A DNA stretch of 5,348 nucleotides from NCBI GenBank assembly GCA_030453005.1, contig JAKDLE010000254.1:1-5348 (forward strand), in the 5' to 3' direction. The DNA is from Pseudonocardia sp. Its GTDB lineage: Bacteria; Actinomycetota; Actinomycetes; Mycobacteriales; Pseudonocardiaceae. Under the pieces are notes generated by a model. The model was not told the DNA's origin. It was given only the letters and a program-made list of their open reading frames with translations, and ran no database searches. Position numbers and translations under genes: made by a program. Below, one piece after another: positions 1-4,435 of this stretch (its first letter is position 1; each line of letters opens with the position of its first letter).

Positions 1-387
1 CTCTTCTCCTCCGGCACCGTCGCCCCCTACTGGCTCGACGGCGAGGACAACTTCCTCGACGTCCACCAGTCCCCCGGCGTCGACATCGCCTCCCTCCACG
101 AGTACGACGAGAACGAGATCGAGTCCAACCACGGACCCGGCGTCCGCGCCAACTCCGCAGACAAACCCGTCATCGTCGGCGAGTACGGCATCAAAGCAGG
201 CGACGGCTGCGACTCGAGCTTCGAGTCACGCGCCGAACGCCTCGCCCAGAAGGCCGAGGCCTACACCACCACCGACGGCTACATCGGCGCGTTCGCGTGG
301 GCGTGGCAGCCGGGCGGTGGCGGGTGCGAGCTGGGCAACCTCGACGACGACACGACCACCCAGAACGTCCTGCGACGACTCGGCTGA
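1..387 (+). CDS. Glycoside hydrolase, clan GH-A / GH5-like, C-terminal fragment
   Basis: This is the last 128 residues of a protein that begins left of the window; it reads in frame from base 1 to a TGA at 385-387. The fragment looks like the C-terminal part of a (beta/alpha)8-barrel glycosidase. KPVIVGEYG (residues 55-63) has the form of the beta-7 strand motif carrying the catalytic nucleophile Glu in clan GH-A enzymes, here Glu61. SLHEY (31-35) resembles the preceding His/Tyr active-site strand, and AFAWAWQPG (97-105) resembles the beta-8 strand with its substrate-stacking Trp. Cys70 and Cys109 could form a disulfide, which would suit a secreted enzyme, but the signal peptide would lie outside the window. 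In GH5 such enzymes hydrolyse beta-linked glucans or mannans; the substrate cannot be read from this piece. No carbohydrate-binding module follows. Codon choice changes sharply near base 289 (see findings). The family is likely; exact family number and substrate are inference. Confidence 0.8.
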   Translation, partial: LFSSGTVAPYWLDGEDNFLDVHQSPGVDIASLHEYDENEIESNHGPGVRANSADKPVIVGEYGIKAGDGCDSSFESRAERLAQKAEAYTTTDGYIGAFAWAWQPGGGGCELGNLDDDTTTQNVLRRLG

Positions 388-404
388 CCGCCACGTCCGG
401 GCGA

Positions 405-1205
405 TCAGGTGCCGACCAACTCGGGATCCTCCTCGGCCGTCGCGTGCGGCTTGCCGGTGACGGCACGACGGTCGATCCGTACCGACACCCCGTGCGCGGA
501 CCGCGACACCTGGAGCATGCCCAGCGCCCCCCGTAGCACCAGGATGATCCCGAGGTTCTCCACCAGCTCCTCCAGATGCGTGACGATCTGTAGCGGCGCC
601 CCGTCGGTGCCGGGCCGGTCCAGGTAGCCGTTGACGGTCTCCAGGCCCATGGCCGCACCCAGGAACACGACGATCCCGGACAGGAGGTACACCCGTGCCC
701 GACCATTCACCCGACGCACCAGTTGCCAGAAGGCGACCAGCAGCCCCACCGCAAGCACGGATGCCGGCAGGACCCATACGTACCCGGATCCATTGAACCC
801 GTCCGGTGCGATCAGCCCGCCGATGACCTCGAGCCGTTCGTGGAGGGCCGCGAAGTCATCGAAAGCCAGGCCCAGCACGAGCGCGGCCGCGACGTAGATC
901 GCCACTCCGACGGATCCACCGGCCAACCTGCCTGCCAGCGCGAGCGTACCGCTCGTGCCCACGAGGATCAGGACGCTGAGGAACGTCGGCAGGTTCATCT
1001 CCTCCGAGACACCGAAGAACAAGCGGATAGGCGAACCCTCCGCGGCCATGAACTCCACACCGGGAGCGATGTTGGGCAGGGCCAGGCTGAGACCCGCGAC
1101 CACCGCCGCCGCGATGGCCAACTGGAACGGCAGCTGCGGCATCGGCCGTGTCCAGTACTCGTCGCTCGGCGTCCCGTGAGAACGACCGAGTCGGTGACCG
1201 CCCAC
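405..1205 (-). CDS. Polytopic membrane protein of unknown function (about 6 TM helices)
   Basis: I do not recognise a named family with a known function. The 266-residue product has a short polar N-terminus (1-24), then hydrophobic segments at about 29-46, 73-92, 99-115, 144-163, 172-191 and 214-231, and a polar C-terminal tail of about 35 residues. Charged or polar residues cluster at helix ends: SEEMN (67-71), DD...HE (116-123), E189/N192 and HLEELVE (210-216). I have an impression of the same spacing in other uncharacterised bacterial membrane proteins, which I cannot verify here. Such His/acid sets can bind metal or a polar ligand, but that is inference. The start is placed at GTG 1203-1205 because GGAGG (1212-1216) lies 6 nt upstream. 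ATG 1206-1208 would leave only 3 nt, and ATG 1140-1142 (residue 22 here) has no visible ribosome site. The gene converges on the glycosidase with a 17-nt gap and diverges from the glycosyltransferase operon. Confidence 0.82.
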   Translation of the reverse strand: MGGHRLGRSHGTPSDEYWTRPMPQLPFQLAIAAAVVAGLSLALPNIAPGVEFMAAEGSPIRLFFGVSEEMNLPTFLSVLILVGTSGTLALAGRLAGGSVGVAIYVAAALVLGLAFDDFAALHERLEVIGGLIAPDGFNGSGYVWVLPASVLAVGLLVAFWQLVRRVNGRARVYLLSGIVVFLGAAMGLETVNGYLDRPGTDGAPLQIVTHLEELVENLGIILVLRGALGMLQVSRSAHGVSVRIDRRAVTGKPHATAEEDPELVGT

Positions 1206-1211
1206 CATCCA

Positions 1212-1216
1212 CCTCC
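1212..1216 (-). promoter_or_regulatory. Ribosome binding site of the membrane protein gene
   Basis: The minus strand reads GGAGG here, a strong Shine-Dalgarno core. It lies 6 nt before GTG 1205-1203 but only 3 nt before the adjacent in-frame ATG 1208-1206, so it favours the GTG start. Confidence 0.6.
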
Positions 1217-1223
1217 AGCACAT

Positions 1224-1251
1224 CGACCGGATGAACTCCTGGCACCGGTCG
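1224..1251. repeat. 7-bp inverted repeat with 14-nt spacer
   Basis: CGACCGG at 1224-1230 is matched by its exact reverse complement CCGGTCG at 1245-1251. It lies between the -10-like box and the ribosome site of the minus-strand gene. It could be a leader hairpin in that mRNA or an operator; the sequence does not distinguish these. Confidence 0.4.
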
Positions 1252-1254
1252 GAC

Positions 1255-1260
1255 AGAGTA
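1255..1260 (-). promoter_or_regulatory. Possible -10 box for the membrane protein gene
   Basis: The minus strand reads TACTCT (preceded by GA), which fits the loose actinobacterial TAnnnT pattern. It would place transcription initiation near 1248, about 40 nt before the GTG start. No good TTGACA-like -35 sits 16-18 nt upstream, so the promoter would be weak, activator-dependent or not of the housekeeping class. The 13-bp palindrome falls in the spacer upstream of this box. Confidence 0.3.
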
Positions 1261-1265
1261 TCGAT

Positions 1266-1278
1266 GTACACCGTGTAC
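1266..1278. promoter_or_regulatory. Perfect palindrome GTACAC-C-GTGTAC, candidate operator
   Basis: Two 6-bp arms are exactly inverted around a single central C. The site sits in the 174-bp gap between the divergent membrane protein and GT2 genes, in a locally AT-richer patch. It lies 6-18 nt upstream of the -10-like box of the minus gene and about 100 nt upstream of the GT2 start. A dimeric regulator bound here could cover the spacer of the minus promoter. No regulator gene is in the window, so its identity is unknown. Confidence 0.45.
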
Positions 1279-1366
1279 CGGATGGCCGCAGGTCCCGCAG
1301 CGGATGGCTGATCTGGACCGGGACGGCGCGAGCCAGGAGGCCGTCGAGTCGTTCGGGGGCCGCGGG

Positions 1367-1372
1367 TAGCCT
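1367..1372 (+). promoter_or_regulatory. -10-like box for a probable leaderless GT2 transcript
   Basis: TAGCCT fits the TAnnnT -10 pattern and ends exactly 7 nt before GTG 1380-1382. That is the spacing expected when the transcript starts on the first base of the start codon. No Shine-Dalgarno sequence stands at the usual distance before this GTG, and leaderless genes are common in actinobacteria. A convincing -35 is not visible; the matching region (about 1344-1349) reads TCGAGT. Confidence 0.45.
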
Positions 1373-1379
1373 GCCGCGC

Positions 1380-2309
1380 GTGTCCGCCGAGCCCGTCCCG
1401 AACCGTCCGCCCGCCCCCGAGAAGCCGGATTACGAGATCGTGCTGGTCGCCTACCGGAGCGCCGAGCTGGTGCGGGGGCTGCTCGACGCGCTGCCCGGCC
1501 GCGCGATCGCGGTGGTCGACAACGCGCACGGCGTCGACGGGCTGGAAGCGGTCACCGCAGGTCGCGCCGGGGTCCGCTACCTCGACGGGCCGGGGCGCGG
1601 GTTCGCCTCGGGCGCGAACGTCGGGGCGCGCACATCCACCCGCGACGTCGTCGTGTTCGTGAACCCCGACAGCTCGCCGTCGGTCGAGCAGCTCGACGCG
1701 CTCGTCGCCGACATCACGGCCGACCCGGGGCTGGGCGCGGTGTCGGCCACCACCGTGCTGCCCGACGGCCGCGTCGAGATCGGGGTCGGCGGCTGGGAGC
1801 CCACCGTGCGCCGGGCGCTGGTGCACGCCGTCGGCGCGCACAAGCTGTTCCCGACGGCGGGCCTGTGGGCGACCCCGGTGCCCGGGCAGCCGATCTCCCT
1901 GGACTGGCTCAGCGGCGCGTGCATGGCGGTGCGTCGGGCCGCGTTCGTCGACCTCGGCGGGTTCGACGAGCAGTTCTTCGTCTACAACGAGGACGTCGCG
2001 TTCGGCCGCACGCTGCGGGAGGCGGGCCTGCGCCAGCGGGTCCGCACCGACCTGCTGGTGCGGCACCTCGGCGGCGGGTCCGGCGACCCGAAGACGCGCA
2101 TGGTGCAGCTGCGGGGGGCGTCGATGGTGCGCTATGTGCGCAGGCACAACACCGCGGCCACGGTGTTCGGGATCCGGATCGCCCTCACTGCGGGATATGC
2201 GCCACGCTGGGCGGCCGCTGCGCTGCGGGGCCGCGCGGCGCTGGCGGCCGAGCACGCCGCCTACGTCACGGGGCTGTGGCGAGGGGCTCCGGCAGGCACC
2301 TCGACCTAA
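1380..2309 (+). CDS. GT2 family glycosyltransferase (rhamnosyltransferase-like)
   Basis: The 309-residue GT-A glycosyltransferase probably acts on the cytoplasmic side of the membrane, moving a sugar from an NDP donor to a glycan acceptor. Family 2 features appear in order: the N-terminal strand YEIVLVAYRS; VVDN in the nucleotide-binding region; GFASGANVG (74-82); FVNPDSSP with N95-P96-D97 in the place of the DXD metal site; WLSGACMAVRRAAF (from Trp176), the acceptor region; and GGFDEQFFVYNEDVAFGRTLREAG, where E204-D205 would include the catalytic base. This layout is typical of the WbbL/rhamnosyltransferase branch of GT2, and the length is normal for it. The donor sugar is not proven. The GTG at 1380 is preferred because the reading frame upstream is Arg/Ser-rich, non-coding in character, and a -10-like box sits 7 nt before it. 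It is the first gene of the plus-strand cluster. Confidence 0.92.
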   Translation: MSAEPVPNRPPAPEKPDYEIVLVAYRSAELVRGLLDALPGRAIAVVDNAHGVDGLEAVTAGRAGVRYLDGPGRGFASGANVGARTSTRDVVVFVNPDSSPSVEQLDALVADITADPGLGAVSATTVLPDGRVEIGVGGWEPTVRRALVHAVGAHKLFPTAGLWATPVPGQPISLDWLSGACMAVRRAAFVDLGGFDEQFFVYNEDVAFGRTLREAGLRQRVRTDLLVRHLGGGSGDPKTRMVQLRGASMVRYVRRHNTAATVFGIRIALTAGYAPRWAAAALRGRAALAAEHAAYVTGLWRGAPAGTST

Positions 2310-2317
2310 AAGGGTCG
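2302..2317 (+). terminator. Small hairpin spanning the GT2 stop codon
   Basis: CGACC (2302-2306) pairs with GGTCG (2313-2317), with one further T-G wobble pair closing an AAAA loop that overlaps the TAA stop. There is no following T-run, so it is at best a weak terminator or an RNA-processing or stability element between the two glycosyltransferase genes. Confidence 0.2.
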
Positions 2318-2368
2318 CCCACATCGGACCTTGACGCCACCGGCTGCCAGACTGGACAGGCGGCGACT

Positions 2369-2383
2369 CGGGCCACCGGCCCG
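2369..2383 (+). other. Intergenic stem-loop CGGGCC-ACC-GGCCCG
   Basis: A perfect 6-bp all-GC stem with a 3-nt loop lies in the 111-nt gap between the GT2 and GT4 genes, about 38 nt before the GT4 start. No T-run follows, so it is not a classical intrinsic terminator. In DNA this GC-rich such stems also arise by chance. TTGACG at 2331-2336 resembles a -35 box, but no matching -10 is visible at 16-18 nt, so I do not call a promoter for GT4. Confidence 0.25.
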
Positions 2384-2412
2384 TCGGGGAGCGATGGTCG
2401 CCTGAGGAAGCT

Positions 2413-2417
2413 GGAGG
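2413..2417 (+). promoter_or_regulatory. Ribosome binding site of the GT4 gene
   Basis: GGAGG lies 3 nt before GTG 2421-2423 and 6 nt before TTG 2424-2426. An in-frame TGA at 2403-2405 means no earlier start is possible, so initiation must be at one of these adjacent codons or further downstream. Confidence 0.6.
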
Positions 2418-2420
2418 TTC

Positions 2421-3629
2421 GTGTTGGGGGAGCAGAGGGCGCACGGCCACCCGCCCGAGGAGGGCGCGGTCCTGGTCGTCGCCGACTCCCTGCGCGACAA
2501 CGGGGGCCTTCGGGTCTCCCTGGAGTACGCACGCCAGTGGCGACGGATGGGCGCCGCGACGCGGGTCGCGGTGGTGCAGGACGTCGCCGACACGGCGCTG
2601 GCCGAGGCCGACCCGAGCGTCCCGCTCACGTTCCTGACGCCGCGGAACAGCCGGTTCCGCTACACCTGGCCGCTCGCGCTGGCGCGCCTCGTCCGCGAGG
2701 CACGCCGGTCGGACGCCGTGCTCGCGGGCTCCGAGACCGGCATCGGGCTGGTTCTCGGGTTCGTGGCCGCCACGGTGACCCGCCGCCCGTTCGCGGTGCT
2801 CGTGCAGGCCGACCTCGACGACGCGATCGCCACCTGGGTGCCGCGTCCGCTGCGGCCGGTGACCCGCTTCGCGCACGCGCACGCCGATGTCGCGGTGAGC
2901 GTCGCCGACAGCATCGTTCCCGGCGTCGTCGCCAACGGGCTGCCCCCCGAACGGGTGCGCGTCGTCGTCAACGGCATCGACGTGGGCCGCGTCCGCGAGC
3001 TCGCCGGGCTGCCGGTCGATCCCGCAGGCACCGGCGAGCGGCCGCCGCCGGGCGATCCGCCGGTGATCCTCGGCCAGGGCAGGCTCAGCGTGCAGAAGGA
3101 CTTCCCGCTGCTGATCCGCGCCCACGCGCGGGTTCTGGCCGCCGGTGTGGCGCACCGCCTGGTGATCATCGGTTCCGGGCCCGTCCGCGACGAGCTCGCG
3201 GCACTGGTGGCCGAGTTGGGCGTCGGCGACACGGTCGAGCTCGCCGGCTACGTCGACAATCCCTACCCGACGCTCTCGACGGCCGACCTGTTCGTGCTCT
3301 CCTCGAACTCCGAGGGCATGCCGCTCACGATCATGGAGGCCCTCGCGGTCGGCGTACCGATCGTGGCCACCCGGTGCGGCACCGGCGTCGAGCTGCTGCT
3401 CGGCGACGACGTCCACGGGCAGATCGTGCCGGTCGGCGACGTCGATGCGCTCGCCACGGCGATCGAGGGGCACCTGCGCGCTCCGGCCGTGCTCGTCGAG
3501 CGCGCGTCGCACGGTCCGCAGCAGGCCATGTCCTTCGACGTCGCCCACTCGGCCCGCACCATCCTCGACCTGCTCCGCGGGCTCTCCCGGTCGGACGCCG
3601 CGCGCCGCGCGCCGACCGGGGTGACCTGA
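2421..3629 (+). CDS. GT4 family glycosyltransferase (GT-B fold)
   Basis: The 402-residue enzyme has the two-domain layout and length of GT-B retaining glycosyltransferases. It would add a sugar from an NDP donor to a lipid- or glycan-linked acceptor at the inner face of the membrane. The N-terminal half has the acceptor-domain pattern, including GGLRVSLEYARQW. The C-terminal half carries family 4 landmarks: GQGRLSVQKDF with R221 and K226, expected to contact the donor phosphates; LVIIGSGPVRDEL; LAGYVDNPYPTLSTADLFVLSS; and SEGMPLTIMEALAVGVPIVAT, with the EX7E pair E298/E306 and the glycine-rich strand after it. The SSNSEG and GVPIV wording resembles PglA/PglH/PglJ-type enzymes that act on HexNAc glycans, but donor and linkage are not shown by sequence. 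Start: GTG 2421 or the adjacent TTG 2424. It lies 111 nt after the GT2 gene and 77 nt before the nucleotidyltransferase. Confidence 0.93.
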   Translation: MLGEQRAHGHPPEEGAVLVVADSLRDNGGLRVSLEYARQWRRMGAATRVAVVQDVADTALAEADPSVPLTFLTPRNSRFRYTWPLALARLVREARRSDAVLAGSETGIGLVLGFVAATVTRRPFAVLVQADLDDAIATWVPRPLRPVTRFAHAHADVAVSVADSIVPGVVANGLPPERVRVVVNGIDVGRVRELAGLPVDPAGTGERPPPGDPPVILGQGRLSVQKDFPLLIRAHARVLAAGVAHRLVIIGSGPVRDELAALVAELGVGDTVELAGYVDNPYPTLSTADLFVLSSNSEGMPLTIMEALAVGVPIVATRCGTGVELLLGDDVHGQIVPVGDVDALATAIEGHLRAPAVLVERASHGPQQAMSFDVAHSARTILDLLRGLSRSDAARRAPTGVT

Positions 3630-3650
3630 ACGGGCAGCAGCAGACCGAAC

Positions 3651-3660
3651 CCGGTACCGG
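3651..3660. repeat. 10-bp perfect palindrome CCGGTACCGG
   Basis: The palindrome lies in the 77-nt gap between the GT4 stop and the nucleotidyltransferase start. It has no loop, so it is more likely a protein-binding site or chance than an RNA hairpin. Low weight in DNA of this GC content. Confidence 0.2.
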
Positions 3661-3697
3661 AGGGCGGGCCCCTGGTGAACCGGCCGACAACGAAAGC

Positions 3698-3701
3698 GGA
3701 G
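3698..3701 (+). promoter_or_regulatory. Ribosome binding site of the nucleotidyltransferase gene
   Basis: GGAG within AGCGGAGAC ends 5 nt before GTG 3707-3709. This fixes that GTG as the start and places the family's N-terminal strand (KAVIQAGGKGTR) at residue 5, as expected. Confidence 0.6.
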
Positions 3702-3706
3702 ACGAC

Positions 3707-4435
3707 GTGGGGGACCTGAAAGCCGTGATCCAGGCGGGGGGCAAGGGCACCCGCCTGGCGCCCTACTCCACCGTGCTGCCCAAGGCGCTGATGCCGATCG
3801 GCGACGGCACCGTGGTGGACAACCTGATCGAGCAGTTCGTCCAGGCCGGGGTCCGGGAGGTGATCATCACGGTCAGCACGTTCGGCCCGCTGATCCGCAG
3901 CTACTGCGGCGACGGCAGCCGCTGGGGGGTCTCGATCTCCTACCTCGGCGAGGACGAGCCGCTGGGCACGATCGGGCCGCTGGCCGCGCTGCGCGAGCGC
4001 CTCGACGGTCCATTCTTCGTGACGAACTCCGACGTCTACACCGACCTGGACCTGAACCGGGTGCTGGAGTTCCACGACACCCACCCCGGCCCGCTCACGG
4101 TCGTGCTGACACCGCAGACGGTGAACATCCCCTACGGCGTGCTCAGCTACACCGAGGGGCGGGTCACCGGGTTCCAGGAGAAGCCGACGGAGAAGTTCCA
4201 CGTCAGTACCGGGATCTACTGCATGAGCCCGGAGGTGTTCGAGTTCATCCCCGACTCGGGCCCGTTCGGGTTCGACGAGCTGATGGCCGTGATGCTGGAG
4301 AAGGAGCGCCCGGTCAACGCCTTCGAGCACACCGGCCGGTGGGTCGACATCGGCCGCATCGAGGACCTGCGCCGGGCCCAGACCCAGCTGACGACCCTGA
4401 TGGACGGAATGGGCGATGACGTCGCTGCCCTCTGA
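3707..4435 (+). CDS. Sugar-1-phosphate nucleotidyltransferase (short form)
   Basis: The 242-residue protein belongs to the NTP_transferase superfamily. Such enzymes condense a sugar 1-phosphate with an NTP to give an NDP-sugar and pyrophosphate in the cytoplasm. The N-terminus has the signature QAGGKGTRLAPYSTVLPKALMPIG: G11-G12-x-G14-T15-R16 binds the nucleotide and P25-K26 is the second conserved block. FFVTNSDVYTDLD (D109) is the metal-binding strand, with Ser where many relatives have Gly (NGD). GFQEKP (E158-K159-P160) contacts the sugar, STGIYCMSPEVFEFIP follows, and HTGRWVDIGRIEDLRRA (W212, D214) closes the site. It lacks the left-handed beta-helix C-domain of GlmU or full GDP-mannose pyrophosphorylases, and matches the roughly 240-residue forms found in surface-glycan clusters. 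Nucleotide and sugar are not determined. Its 3' end overlaps the aminotransferase by 20 nt, suggesting translational coupling and a shared pathway. Confidence 0.93.
   Translation: MGDLKAVIQAGGKGTRLAPYSTVLPKALMPIGDGTVVDNLIEQFVQAGVREVIITVSTFGPLIRSYCGDGSRWGVSISYLGEDEPLGTIGPLAALRERLDGPFFVTNSDVYTDLDLNRVLEFHDTHPGPLTVVLTPQTVNIPYGVLSYTEGRVTGFQEKPTEKFHVSTGIYCMSPEVFEFIPDSGPFGFDELMAVMLEKERPVNAFEHTGRWVDIGRIEDLRRAQTQLTTLMDGMGDDVAAL

Noticed and set aside
381..414. Possible bidirectional terminator between the convergent genes
   Set aside because: CGGC...ACC can pair with GGT-GCCG, but only with a 2-nt bulge and an 18-nt loop, and there is no T-run on either strand. Too weak to call.
723..1379. N-terminal extension of the GT2 frame
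   Set aside because: It is antisense to the membrane protein and crosses the divergent control region. Its composition is Arg/Asp/His-rich without domain character.
1206..3548. Very long minus-strand open frame continuing upstream of the membrane protein
   Set aside because: It runs antisense to the clear GT2 and GT4 genes and its translation is low-complexity Arg/Gly/Ala/His/Asp-rich. It is a GC-driven shadow; only the 405-1205 part has real protein character.
1865..3706. Plus-strand open frame leading into the nucleotidyltransferase
   Set aside because: It overlaps GT2 and GT4 in another frame and reads as Arg/Ala/Gly-rich noise. The family N-terminus begins at residue 5 after GTG 3707, which has its own ribosome site.
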